From Erpobdella octoculata (taxonomy: Eukaryota > Annelida > Clitellata > Hirudinida > Erpobdellidae): a DNA stretch of 64,000 nucleotides. Positions 46,948 to 60,762 of this stretch are shown one piece after another. The notes under the pieces were generated by a model. It did no database searches. It was given only the letters and a program-made list of their open reading frames with translations, and was not told the origin of the DNA. Within the stretch, counting starts at the first letter, position 1; every line of letters starts with the position of its first letter. The position numbers and the translations under genes were made by a program. Where the stretch lies: the NCBI GenBank assembly GCA_963978895.1, contig OZ022238.1, forward strand, positions 18,416,371 through 18,480,370. The letters are read 5' to 3'.

Positions 46948-47165
46948 TGAGGCGCTGGTGGCAGAGCGGTAGAGCATTCGCTTGTCGATCATTAGGTCGG
47001 CAGTTCAAGCCTCACCGGTGTCACCAGCGTAACTCCCTTAAGCAAGGAGTTCACTCGCATTGCTAAAGGGGTAGGCGCCTATAAATGGCTGCCTCTGCAA
47101 AAAACCCTTCAGTGGCCTTGAAGTCCTTTAGGATTTACGCCACTCTAAATATTGTCAAACGTTAT
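46948..47165 (+). mobile_element. tRNA-derived SINE
   Basis: The A box TGGCAGAGCGG (46959-46969) fits the consensus, and the B-box-like CAGTTCAAGCC is at 47001-47011. An 8-bp acceptor-like pairing CGCTGGTG/CACCAGCG closes the tRNA-like part, but the D and T stems do not pair properly, so this is not a functional tRNA. The body has AAGCAAGGAGTTCACTCGCA, shared with the SINE at 11455-11692. The tail ends in TTATTATTATA. Confidence 0.82.
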
Positions 47166-47186
47166 TATTATATATATATATATATA

Positions 47187-48563
47187 CTAGCAGTGCCCAT
47201 AGCGGCTTCGCTCGCATGAAATTAGAGAGTTTGAACCGTGCATCCATAGTAGAGATCAATTTTTTAGGTCTCGGCTCGGCCCGTCGACAACTTAGCCCAG
47301 CCCGTTTTAAAAATCCAATTTTTACAGGCCTAGAAGTTCTATATATTTGATGAAAAACTTCGGTCCGTCCCACCATGACTTCAAGTTTGGCCCGGCCCAA
47401 CTGAAGACCCTAAAATCACTAAAATATCTATATACTTGGTGAAAAACCTTGGCCTGTCCCACTTTGATTTAAGGTTTGGCCTGGCCTGTGTGAAGACTCT
47501 AAAATAACGGCTTGACCGGCCGGTGATAAACTGGACTTAGCTACTTTTAACCAGCACAAAACTAACATTTGTAGCATTTACAGTTTTTGAGTAGCAGTTA
47601 TTTTGAAATCAAAAAACTTTTATTTCCACCCCACATTTAAAATCCTGGAAACCAAATTTTCAAAAAATTGTGAAACACATATATTCTTATTTTTAGAGTA
47701 GAAACTAAATACTAATTTTTACTTTTGTAGCATTTACAGTTGTTGAGTAGCAGTAACTTTAAAAACCATATAACCTATTTTCCACCCCACATTTGAAGTC
47801 CTGGAAACCAAATTTTCAAAAAATGGTGAAACACGTATATCATTATTTTTAGAGTAGAAACTAAATACTAATTTTTACTTTTGTAGCATTCACAGGTTTG
47901 AGTAGCAGCTACTTTAAAAACCAAGTAATTCTATTGTCCACCCCACATTAAAGGTCCTGGAAACCAAATTTGTAAAAAATGGTGAAACACGTATATCTTT
48001 ATTTTTAGAATAGAAACTAAATACTAATTTTGACATCTGTGGTATTTACAGTTTTTGAGTAGCAGTTACTTTAAAAAACAAATAACCCTATTTTCCACCC
48101 CACATTTGAAGTCCTGGAAACCAAATTTTTAAAAAATGCTAATACACGTATTTCATTATTTTTGGAGTAGAAGCTAAATACTAATTTTTACTCCTGTAGC
48201 ATTCACAGTTTTAGAGTAGCAGCTACTTTAAAAACCAAATAACCCAATTTTGCAACCCACATTTGAGGTCCGGGAAACCGAATTTTCAAAAAATGGCGAA
48301 ACACTTATCTTTTTATTTTTCAAGAAGAATCCATATAACAAATTTCAGAATCTCCTCATTTTTGGTTTTCGAGATAAACATTGTTTTAGAAAAAAATTTG
48401 TTTTCCAGTTTCTTCCCCTCAGGAGCAAAATTTTCAAAAATCCTTTTTTAGTGGATGCTTACGCAATAAAAGTAATATAAGTTCCAAATTTCACGTTTCT
48501 AGTATGAAGCGTTTGAGCTCAGCGTTGATTATCGGTCAGGTCAGTCAGTCAGTCAGGACATGT
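47187..48563 (-). mobile_element. Helitron family A, copy 4 (complete)
   Basis: Same layout as 39323-40857, with CTAG at 47187-47190 and an AGCG/CGCT hairpin before it. It has about four internal ~158-bp repeats and the 5' part AGAACATGTCCTGACTGACT at 48563-48540. Confidence 0.82.
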
Positions 48564-48779
<216 letters not shown>

Positions 48780-48780
48780 A

Positions 48781-49165
48781 CTAGCGGAGGTACCCGGCGT
48801 TGCCCGGGGGTTTAAAAGGTTTTTCTAATGCTTGTCTCTCTCGCTCCCGTTTCCTTCCCCGCTTGTTTTCCAGCTCCCAGTCGCTTTCCTGTTCCTGCTT
48901 GCTCTCCCGTTCTTGGTCTGTTTCTCGATGCCGGTCGGTTTCTCGTTCCCGGTCGGTTTTTCGCTCCAGGCCGTTTTCCCGCTCCCAGACGTTTTTCCCG
49001 TTTCCGGTTTTTTCCCGCTCCTGGTCACTTTCCCTCTCCCGGTCCCTTTACCGCTCCCGGTTGCTTTCCCGCTCCCGATAGCTTTCCATTTCCCGTCGCT
49101 TTCCCGTTCTTGGTCGCTCTCTCTTTCCCGCTCGATCTTTCGCTCTCAGTTCGCTTTCCGTTCCC
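48781..49165 (-). mobile_element. Helitron family B with degenerate 18-bp units
   Basis: The minus-strand 3' end is CTAG at 48781-48784 and a CCCGG/CCGGG hairpin. About 17 diverged units follow. The 5' head is not present. Confidence 0.78.
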
Positions 49166-49201
49166 ATTCATTTATGTATGTATATGTATGTGTATGTATA
49201 T

Positions 49202-49202
<1 letters not shown>

Positions 49203-49267
<65 letters not shown>
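49203..49267. repeat. (TA)n microsatellite
   Basis: Left flank of SAP element copy 3. Confidence 0.92.
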
Positions 49268-51552
<2,285 letters not shown>

Positions 51553-51654
51553 TAGGTATGTATATATATATACACATGTATATATGTATATATATGTATA
51601 TATAAATATATGTATATATATTTATATATGTAGAAGTTTTAAGGCTCTATGTGG

Positions 51655-51775
51655 TCGAAAAGTGGGAAAGCAACCGGGAGCGTGAGAGCAAGAGGGGAAG
51701 AAAACAGGTGCGTGAGAGAAAAACGATAGAAAAACCTCTAAGAAGCCCGGGTAACGCTGGGTTCCTAGCCAGTAT
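51655..51775 (+). mobile_element. Degenerate Helitron family B 3' end
   Basis: GGGAAAGCAACCGGGAGCGT units, CCTCTAAGAAGCCCGGGTAA and a weakened hairpin precede TAGCCAG at 51768-51772. Confidence 0.6.
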
Positions 51776-51791
51776 ATTATAGTAGCCCACG

Positions 51792-52516
51792 TCACTCACT
51801 CACTCACTCACTCACTCACTCACTCACTCACTCACTCACTCACTCACTCACTCACTCACCCACTCACTCACTCACTCACTCACTCACTCACTCACTCACT
51901 CACTCACTCACTCACTCACTCACTCACTCACTCACTCACTCACTCACTCACTCACTCACTCACTCACTCACTCACTCACTCACTCACTCACTCACTCACT
52001 CACTCACTCACTCACTCACTCACTCACTCACTCACTCACTCACTCACTCACTCACTCACTCACTCACTCACTCACTCACTCACTCACTCACTCACTCACT
52101 CACTCACTCACTCACTCACTCACTCACTCACTCACTCACTCACTCACTCACTCACTCACTCACTCACTCACTCACTCACTCACTCACTCACTCACTCACT
52201 CACTCACTCACTCACTCACTCACTCACTCACTCACTCACTCACTCACTCACTCACTCACTCACTCACTCACTCACTCACTCACTCACTCACTCACTCACT
52301 CACTCACTCACTCACTCACTCACTCACTCACTCACTCACTCACTCACTCACTCACTCACTCACTCACTCACTCACTCACTCACTCACTCACTCACTCACT
52401 CACTCACTCACTCACTCACTCACTCACTCACTCACTCACTCACTCACTCACTCACTCACTCACTCACTCACTCATTCACTCACTCACTCACTCACTCACT
52501 TACTCACTCACTCACT
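51792..52516. repeat. (CACT)n microsatellite, 725 bp
   Basis: About 180 tetranucleotide units with only three visible single-base interruptions (near 51860, 52473 and 52501). Confidence 0.97.
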
Positions 52517-52709
52517 AATTCTGTCACGCTAACGTAATTAGTCGTATAGACAATATCGATGTGCCCGTAAAAATTTATTGCGCGCAGGCGTGTAATAAAA
52601 GTTATTATGCAATTGTATCTATATACAATCCATGGACGTCTGTATAATAGCACCTGGACGGTCAACCTCGTTTGCGTGCGTACGGTAGTTGTCCGACCGT
52701 GCGCTGTAC

Positions 52710-54740
52710 CATGGACTCCTAAATAAAAGCTATCTGGACACTAACCTGAATGGGTGGGAATCTAATGAGTCGACTACATGAGGCGATTGTATACAGGCAT
52801 GCGAATGTAGCATGCATCGACGTATACTAGCTTATAAGCTGTGAGCCGCTTCAGCTCGTTGTTTATTATTTCATTGTCTCGAGCGCGTTGGGTCGTCGAA
52901 TGGTTTTATTTTGACAAAGATTATATTCTGATTCCAGAGTTAAGATTTTTTGGATTTATTCAGCAATTCAGTTTATTTACTACTACAAACTTTGTCATTG
53001 TTAACATTATATTCAGCATTTGGTTGGATACAAAACTAGCCACGGTAAAAACTAACAAGTCAACGCTCGTATTACTTATCATCATTTCACTCTTCTGCGT
53101 GATGAAGTTCATTATGAGAAATGGAACCGTGCCAATCCAAGAATAATATAGAGTGTTAGCTCATTTCAGAAGTTGTTTTCTTCATTTCATTATACACCAT
53201 TATATCATCGAAGATATGAATTCATGAAGACACTCCAACATGAATTTTTATTGGCTAAGAAAGTATATTTCAACTCAGCTAAAGAAGAGATTGATTTAAC
53301 CATTTCAGTTGAAAACACAACATTCACCTGGCAATGTTCTGTCAATCAACTCATGGGGACAAACTGAAGAATAATATAATTGATCCTGTGAACAAAAACC
53401 ATCTTCCTCATTTTCTACCAGGGGTATGACTTGAAAAATATTTACAACAATTTTCAGTCAAAAACTGTTGTGTCCAGAATTTTAAAGAAGCCTGCATCAT
53501 GGTTCCAGAGCAGACTTTAGTGCAGTTCATCCATGAAGCACTTGGCAACAGAAATTTTAACATAGATTTTTCTTGCTATTCAACACATGTTTAGTAATCG
53601 TTTACTTATCAGTTCTCTTCATGACCGCCAGAGACTCAGATCATCATCGACAAGAACAACTGTTTGTGCTGGTTTTGTGACGCTCAGTACTTGACGACAA
53701 AAATTTTAGCATCATCTGGCCCAGAGCTTAGAATGACCTTTTGTTTTCTGTTCCATCGAAATCATCGGGCCAAAAATTGTAAAGCAAGATGCAAAAAAAG
53801 TTCAGACTCAATTTTTTTTAGCTATTCGACACATGTTCTTTTATTATTTACCTATCAGTTTTCTTCATGACTGCCAGAGACTCAGATCATCATCGACAAC
53901 AACTGTTTGTGCTGGTTTTGTGACGCTCAGCCCTTGACGACAGAAATTTTAGCATCATCGGCCAAGAACTTAAAATGACCTTTCGTTTTCTGTTCAATCG
54001 AGATCATCTTAAATGAAGCTTATAAGACTAATTAATTATTTGCTTGGTCAGCTTCAGTCTGATAATTTATAGTCTCGTTTTGGATAGTTTTATCAAATTT
54101 CAGAAGCAACTATTACACTTCAATGCACCAGGTGCTGGAGAGCGATAGAAAGATTCGAGCTGTGTCTGTTCTTAAGTTCTCTAAATTTTTGTTTCATGAA
54201 AACATTACTTTTAAAGAAGATACAATGTCAATTTTAGTTTCCAAAGAGCAATACAACACAACAAATTTTATAGTTTAAAAACTTTTCATGAATGGACATT
54301 TGTTAGCCGGTGAAGCTCGTATAATATTATATCATGGGCAAAAAACATGGAACGGGAGCATTGATTTACCAACAAAGTCACATTGTTTGCAAGCCTTTCC
54401 ACATTTTAATCAAAATATAAGTGGAGGAAATAACAAGAGAAGCAAGCAAGAATAATAGAGTTAAAGAAGAAAAATAGATAAACTAATAAATTGCACTTGA
54501 GAACATTTTAGCTTAGATTATTTTGTGTTTTAAAATAAACTATTTGAGTGGTAATTGTCAGATAATAAATGTTTTATTTATGTCTTTCAGTTGTTCAAGT
54601 GTAAACTAATAAAAGTTGTCAAACTTTTTATAACATGTAGCTCTCTCAAACAGCCAAGCGTAATGCGATACAATCGCCCCATGTGGTAGATAACGCCGTG
54701 GCAGATTTGTGTCCAGATAGCTTTTATTTAGGAGTCCATG
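52710..54740. mobile_element. P-like DNA transposon, non-autonomous or decayed
   Basis: The termini are CATGGACTCCTAAATAAAAG and its exact inverted copy; matching continues with interruptions for ~90 bp (CTATCTGGACAC, then GGCGATTGTAT). The flanks show the duplication GCTGTAC (52703-52709 and 54741-54747). P elements start with CA(T)G and make 8-bp duplications, which fits with one mismatch. The 2,031-bp interior has short broken frames without a recognised transposase. A tandem duplication of ~247 bp lies at 53575-54010. Confidence 0.75.
54150..54455 (+). pseudogene. Coding-like relic inside the P-like element, not recognised
   Basis: The + strand reads SVLKFSKFLFHENITFKED, SILVSKEQYNTTNFIV, a stop, then NGHLLAGEARIILYHGQKTW, SIDLPTKSHCLQAFPHFNQ. 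Composition is that of a globular protein. I cannot assign it to a family; it might be cargo or a diverged part of the transposase. Confidence 0.3.
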
Positions 54741-54918
54741 GCTGTACACAGCAGCGCTTATCGTTGATTATGCACGGTTAAATAACTTTATTTCCGTCGA
54801 AAATAGTCAACACAATTAAAACACAACAGTGGTGATTAAATCAAATATTTTATTGATTATAATGAAACATTAATATGTAATACAAATTGACACTAAAGCA
54901 ATAAAAATGTCAAGTGTA

Positions 54919-55490
54919 TTAATAATCAGTTCTAGCAGATACTATTTTTCGTTTCTTAGATTGTCTAGACTGTGAGTTGGTGTTTAAATCTTTGAGAAAG
55001 TTTTTGGCAACACAATTGAAAAATTGATTAGTGATTAGAGAATTGAGTTCATGCCCATTCACACACACATTCACATCAAAAGGCAGGTGACCAAATGCTG
55101 GAATGCAGCCGACCCTGTCCATAACTTTTCCAAACAACTTTCTCTGGCATTTGCTGTTGAGAAGCTGTTCCATTAATGAAGAGGTTGATTTTATTTCCTT
55201 AAACACTCTCCTGCAGTCGATCATCAGTCTAAAGGTGAAGTCTGTTGGTCTGGATTAACCGCCACGATTAATAGACTCCATCAAAGTTGCTGCAGAGTAG
55301 TTTAGTATGTTGTCGATACCAATTGGTTCGAGTTTATTTTCTGTCACAAGGGATTCTTTGCTATGATCACATTTTGTGATTCTTATGATAGATTTTGCAA
55401 CATAACCACTGATATAAAACAAACATGTTGTTTAGCAGCAGTCAACTTTGACATTGGATAGATTCCAACAAGGTCTTTATACTTTCCGAC
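54919..55490 (-). pseudogene. P-element/THAP9-type transposase C-terminal fragment
   Basis: The minus strand encodes KLTAAKQHV, YISGYVAKSIIRITKCDH, IGIDNILNYSAATLMESINR, GG, a stop, SRPTDFTFRLMIDCRRVFKE and then 75 codons ending KKRKIVSARTDY. The order (Y..GYV......KC, then L....RGGL..PS......C...V) is the C-terminal region of P-element-like transposases. In the pair of cysteines after KC the second is Ser here. There is a frame change near 55425 and one stop. The THAP finger and the catalytic core are not present upstream, where a family X copy begins at 55545. Confidence 0.7.
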
Positions 55491-55544
55491 GAGTTTGATT
55501 ATTTTAATTGATCTAAGCCTTAGTTCATGTCGGAAACATTAAAT

Positions 55545-55690
55545 TCATGTATTGTCATCCAGAATAAAACTTTCCTGAAAGTGTTAGAGCTCTAGTTGGT
55601 CGAAAAGTGGGTGAATTTGTGTTCCTAAGATTTGATCACCAAAGACAAACAAACAAACAAGCAGAGAGACGAGTGAAGTTAAATAAAAAG
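55545..55690 (+). repeat. Dispersed repeat family X, copy 6 (diverged)
   Basis: TCATGTATTGTCATCCAGAA, TAGTTGGTCGAAAAGTGGGT and a CAAA run; the best partner is 14460-14620 in reverse. Confidence 0.78.
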
Positions 55691-55699
55691 CATTTAAAA

Positions 55700-57045
55700 A
55701 TGTTATTTATTTCGGTTTAGGGCTAGATGTAACAAAATGTTGGGGTAAATGGTAACCTGTTACAACTTGCCCCAAGCCATGTTGATAGTGATATAGTTAG
55801 ATGTTTTAAAATAGTTAAGCAGCAAAGGTTAGGAAAATTAGTTGATTGAGATAATTTACTTAAATTTTTGGCCAAAAATAATGTTTAATTTGTTCGTTTT
55901 TATTTGTTAAAACTCATGTAGCTTGCTACATTGATTATGATAGTTAAGTAAATACAAATTTACAAAAAATTGTTATAAAAATAACTGTTTTATGTTGATT
56001 ATAAGTGCAAATGATAAAAATGTTTTCAATGATGATTGAATTTATTAATAAGTTTAATTAACATAAGTATATGCCATGCAAAGCAAAAGATGCAATTGTT
56101 GTTTAAGAAAACAATGAGTATTTACCTCCTTAGTTAACGTTTTTCTTTTCACCATTATTTTAGAGAGTTCAATCAAGTAAGGATCTCAATCGCTGTAAAT
56201 GATTAAATGTGGTAATAAGACAGCGTGGCTGCTCTACTTACTCAGCAATATAAAAAATGTTCATGCAAATTAAAACCACTAAATTTCAGCGACGGATCTA
56301 GGATTTTTCGGTGGGGGGGATGATCCAACAAAAACTTGACAAAGAGATTTTTTACAAGTTAGAAAACAAACAGCATGCACAAACAGACAGCATTCAAACA
56401 GAAGCCAAATTCATACAATAAAAAATCTACAGTGCAAAATCAAGACGCCTATTCTTGTTGGCTACAAATCAATCAATAACATCATCTGTTTCTAAAGGCA
56501 ATGCGTTATGGATATATAATAATGCCAGGCCAGTTAAACGCCCATCTGTTGTTCTGTTGCGTAATGAGCTTTTAAATATCTTCATGGCACTGAAACTCGG
56601 TTTAGCTGTATATGTAGTAATGGGATTCCCATGCCGGTGTGCACTCTCGTTTCACAGTAATCTAGTGAGGGGTTCATACCCCGCATCCCTACTGGATTCG
56701 TCGCTGAATATGGTAGGGCTTAAAAAACCATTTTTTATTATATAAACAAAATTGTTACCCCCTTATCCCCCTGGATTCGTCTCTGCTGAATTTCATGCCC
56801 TACATTCGTAAAACCGCTTCAATATACCTTGCGACGTTTTTTAACAACAAATCCAGCATACATTTGGATGTAAACGAAAAACCTTTTGCATAATAAGCTA
56901 AAGTAAAAAAGTTTTTGATGTTTAGGACTGACAGTGTACAATTACGTAATAATTTTTATTGGACAAGCATGTACGCACCCTTTTTATCAACTGTTGACTG
57001 CTTCGGCCGCCGCGTTATGCGAAATCGTTAACATACATATTAACT
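55700..57045. other. No gene supported
   Basis: AT-rich. A 96-codon + frame at 56455-56745 shows a hydrophobic middle but no motif and no splice context. The segment 56160-56200 (CAATCAAGTAAGGATCTCAA) resembles 8480-8520. Confidence 0.4.
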
Positions 57046-57048
57046 AGG

Positions 57049-57175
57049 GATGGACCGAAACTCGTCTCGGCAACTCGGACTCGGCTGATTTGACGGTACT
57101 CGGCAAAACTTCGGACTCGGCAAAAAAGGAGTCGCCAAGGCCGAGTTTAAAAAAGCTCCTGTCTACAATTCAGAA
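57049..57175 (+). mobile_element. Possible hAT terminus
   Basis: TAGGGATGGACCGAAACTCG followed by repeated CTCGGACTCGG and ACTCGGCAAAA. TAGGGATGCACCGAAA-type ends plus GC-rich subterminal repeats suggest a hAT element; the other end was not found. Confidence 0.5.
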
Positions 57176-57339
57176 TATTACATATATATGTTAATATATA
57201 TGTGTGTCTCTGGTTTGTGTTGAATAAATGAATTTAAAACCATAATTGGAATTATAGAAATATTATCCTATTAATAACTTCAAACTTTACACCAAAGTTT
57301 AGACTAAAAATGTCTCAGAAATCTAGTAAAGTTTAGGAG

Positions 57340-57512
57340 TTTTATATTGTACATAACAAGTTTTAGATTTTATTTTAAGTCTTTAACTTTAGATTGTCGA
57401 TTGTATTCCTTTTTTTTATTTAATTCTTATTTTTATTATTTAAATGTAAACCGCTGTGCGTCATTGTCAGGCTGGTTAATAAAGATTTACTTACTTACTT
57501 ACTTACTTATTG
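57340..57512 (+). mobile_element. LINE 3' tail ending in (TTAC)n
   Basis: AAACCGCTGTGCGTCATTGT, GGCTGGTTAATAAAGATTTA and then TTACTTACTTACTTACTTA. A conserved 3' end with a short tandem tail is typical of a LINE; no coding part is present. Confidence 0.65.
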
Positions 57513-57615
57513 TGGATGCCATTAACAAAAGCAAGGCAAATTGCTTGATAGGTCATGACAAAATAACGCATGGTGGAAAAAATGCACAAACATAAGGCAC
57601 GACGTCAATGATAAC

Positions 57616-58094
57616 TCATCTGCAGACAAAGCATCCAGTGCAATTTAAAGAATATGGAGCAGGGCAAGAGCAAATTAAGAAACGATAATGCAAAATGGAA
57701 GCAAATATGTCACCAAGTTCGAACAATAAACAACACACCTTGGATTTTTTGTGTAGAACGTTAAATTGTTTAAAGTTAATCATCCGCGGCATCTTACAAT
57801 CACTAACAAAATTTCGGAAATTATTTGCGTCGATATGTTGTTTTTTCAAGTAGTTGAAAATGCTGGATTTATCAATCTTATGCGTGAACTCGAACCTTGA
57901 TATTCGTTGCCATCCAGGAAACATTTCTCGCTAAACTTAGTTCCGAACATGTTTTCTTGTATACGGAATCGTTTGCAAGTCATGGCCGATGATGCGCAAG
58001 TTACATAAGTTTCACCAGCTATGTCTGGACGAGCACAAACAATTTCGATGCTTTTCTCAGTTTGACTGGACACTGGATAGACACCGATTGGCAT
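57616..58094 (-). pseudogene. Unrecognised coding-like region, frameshifted
   Basis: Two minus-strand frames overlap at 57846-57924. The first gives MPIGVYPVSSQTEKSIEIVC, RPDIAGETYVTCASSAMTCK and MFGTKFSEKCFLDGNEYQ; after a one-base shift the second continues SRFEFTHKIDKSSIFNYLKK, ANNFRNFVSDCKMPRMINF. The composition and the smooth change of frame suggest one former protein of about 150 residues or an exon with a lesion. I recognise no family. Confidence 0.4.
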
Positions 58095-58231
58095 AAGATA
58101 TCCGTTCTTCTACAACTTCAGCCATTGGAAGGTAGGCACAGTGGAGAATTGATTTTGAATCATCTAAAATCTATGGTCGCAGATTGGAATATCAGTGGGA
58201 CAAAGAATAAAATAATTTTTTAAGTTTAAAA

Positions 58232-58490
58232 ATTTTTTTTTAATGACTGCTCGTCGATGTCTGACAGCTGTTTTCTGTTCAATTTTTGAAATAAACTAAA
58301 CAGATATAGACCAGCCGTTCCTTTACTTTGAAGGATTAATTAAATACCAGCAGCAAAACGTGCGTAATTTGCTAGCAAAGCTGTATGACTTTTTTTGACG
58401 CAAAATTAATCAAAATTAAACAATGAAAAATAATTAAAAACAACATTTTTTACTCAAAACTAATCATAAATGCACAATGAACAAGTAAAG
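58232..58490 (+). repeat. Duplicated ~260-bp segment, copy 1
   Basis: Nearly identical to 60127-60396 (GACTGCTCGTCGATGTCTGA; CAGATATAGACCAGCCGTT; CCAGCAGCAAAACGTGCGTA). Confidence 0.88.
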
Positions 58491-58745
58491 GAAAAACGAG
58501 TTTTTCAGCACAAACTTTGATTACAAATACACGCGACTTAGAAATACGAATGATGTTCAAATTAAGTTGTTTTTTTAACTGAATCATGTATTATCATATA
58601 ATATAAAGCTATGATAAAGGTTTCAGTTTCCTAGCTAGTCAAAAAGCTGGTTGAATTTTACTTGAATAGATTTGCGTACAGAGAAAGCACACACCCATAA
58701 ATACACAAACAGAGATTGTAACCTAAATAAAAGTTTGTAAAAATA
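58478..58745 (+). repeat. Dispersed repeat family X, copy 7
   Basis: CACAAACTTTGATTACAAAT, GTTTCAGTTTCCTAGCTAGT, TTGCGTACAGAGAAAGCACA and GAGATTGTAACCTAAATAAA. Confidence 0.82.
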
Positions 58746-58913
58746 TATTGGACATTTTCAAACAAAGTTACACATTGTTGTTTGGATTATGTCTAAGACT
58801 AGTTTCTAGCTTTAAATGTTCAAGCAACGCGTCGTAATGGCGTATTTTGCTTATGTTAACCGCCGAACTTTTACGGCTAATAAATTTTGATTGAAACATA
58901 GTAAATTGGGGGA

Positions 58914-59508
58914 CATACATACATATATAAATACATACATACATACATACATACATACATACATACATACATACATACATACATACATACATACATACAT
59001 ACATACATACATACATACATACATACATACATACATACATACATACATACATACATACATACATACATACATACATACATACATACATACATACATACAT
59101 ACATACATACATACATACATACATACATACATACATACATACATACATACATACATACATACATACATACATACATACATACATACATACATACATACAT
59201 ACATACATACATACATACATACATACATACATACATACATACATACATACATACATACATACATACATACATACATACATACATACATACATACATACAT
59301 ACATACATACATACATACATACATACATACATACATACATACATACATACATACATACATACATACATACATACATACATACATACATACATACATACAT
59401 ACATACATACATACATACATACATACATACATACATACATACATACATACATACATACATACATACATACATACATACATACATACATACATACATACAA
59501 ACATACAT
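58914..59508. repeat. (ATAC)n microsatellite, ~595 bp
   Basis: About 148 tetranucleotide units, with interruptions only at the edges (ATATAAATAC on the left, CAAACATAC on the right). Long YVCM/IHTY frames across it are artefacts. Confidence 0.97.
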
Positions 59509-59689
59509 TTTTACGCTTTTATAATTGGACCAACATTGACGCACGCTTTGTCTCCCCCGAGATGACTGCAAAGAGTTGCCCATGTGAAAAACACTTGTCT
59601 ATTTTGAGTTTTACTTCGAATTTATCGAGCGTTTGTTTTTGAAATTTGTATAATCTTCATTCGGTGATGAAACGCAGCGTTCGGTCTAT

Positions 59690-59815
59690 GGTGCTAGGTT
59701 AGCTGAGTTGGTAAAGTGTTAGCCTTGAATGTGAAAGCTTCCCGGTTGAATGTGAGCCTTTTCGACGCAAAATTAAACAAAAAAGCACAATGAAAAATAT
59801 TTGAAAACAGTATTT
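59690..59815 (+). mobile_element. tRNA-derived SINE-like sequence
   Basis: The A box TAGCTGAGTTGG (59700-59711) is perfect. The B box GGTTGAATGTG (59744-59754) has the usual C replaced. It is followed by GACGCAAAATTAAAC, also found after the 58232 and 60127 duplicates and resembling the sequence after the 5S-like head at 8700. Confidence 0.65.
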
Positions 59816-60126
59816 GATTTAAACATTTTATCGCTAAAGTGTCTCAACAAGTCGTGTTCAGCGTTTCAAAATCTATCATCGTGAGTTTTTCATATCAATA
59901 ATCTAGGCTATTGCACAAATGTTTCTCGTCGCCTCGTCGCGAAAAGGCGCAAACAAGATCACATCATTCCCATCCTTAGGAATTTCCACTGACTAAGAAT
60001 CGAACATAGGATCGAGTTCAAATTGACACTACTGGTTTTTAAGTATCTCCAAAACATGTCTTCCGCACCTCGCATCAATTATTCTATGCCTGCATGATAT
60101 ACTGAAATAAAAACGACTTTTTTTAA

Positions 60127-60396
60127 GTTTTCATAATTTTTTTTAATGACTGCTCGTCGATGTCTGACAGCTGTTTTTTTTTTCAATTTTTGAAATAAAC
60201 TAAACAGATATAGACCAGCCGTTTCTTTACTTTAAAGGATTAATTAAATACCAGCAGCAAAACGTGCGTAATTTGCTAGCAAAGCTGTGTGACCTTTTTG
60301 GACGCACAATTATACAAAATTAAAGAATGAAAAATAATTAAAAAACAACATTTTTGACTCAAAACTAATCATAAATGCACAATGAACAAGTAAGGG
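60127..60396 (+). repeat. Duplicated ~260-bp segment, copy 2
   Basis: Partner of 58232-58490. The phrase ATTAAATACCAGCAGCAAAACGT is repeated once more at 60399-60422 (given here only to its marker ACCAGCAGCAAAACGT). Confidence 0.88.
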
Positions 60397-60439
60397 ATTA
60401 ATTAAATACCAGCAGCAAAACGTTTATTCCCATCCTTAG

Positions 60440-60575
60440 GAATTAGAGGTTTTTTCTTTTTTTTTCTTTCGCTCCTGTTCCCTACTCCGCTTGCTCTCCC
60501 GCTCCCGGTCGCTTTCTCGTTCCTGCTTGCTTTTCCGTTCCCGCTTGCTCTCTCGTTCCCGGTCGCTTTACCTCA
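60440..60575 (-). mobile_element. Degenerate Helitron family B fragment
   Basis: Units such as TCCCGCTCCCGGTCGCTTTC and TTAGAGGTTTTTTC in the minus orientation; the CTAG end is missing. Confidence 0.65.
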
Positions 60576-60579
60576 CTTA

Positions 60580-60762
60580 AATTAATTCAAAATACAAAAA
60601 ATTATTTATATTTTAATCTATCCTTTTTTCATTTGTTTTGGAGTGCATACGAACGATTAAATATTTTTATCGATTTCAAATATATCGCTTTCTAAAAACT
60701 TTCTTTAAACATTTTTTCGATAAAAACCACAAAAAACTGTCATTTTGACGGGCTACTTCTAG
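60580..60762 (+). mobile_element. Helitron family C 3' end
   Basis: GTCA-TTT-TGAC hairpin, then GGGCTACTT and CTAG at 60759-60762. Same terminus as the Helitron with partial Rep ORF at 22418. Confidence 0.72.

Noticed and set aside
46951..47030. Functional tRNA gene
   Set aside because: A box and acceptor pairing are good, but the D and T arms do not pair, there is no proper anticodon loop, and the sequence continues into a SINE body.
56455..56745. 96-codon + strand gene
   Set aside because: No motif, splice context or repeat support; composition is compatible with chance.
58768..59583. 271-codon YVCM-type frame and its opposite-strand partners
   Set aside because: Pure translation of the (ATAC)n array.
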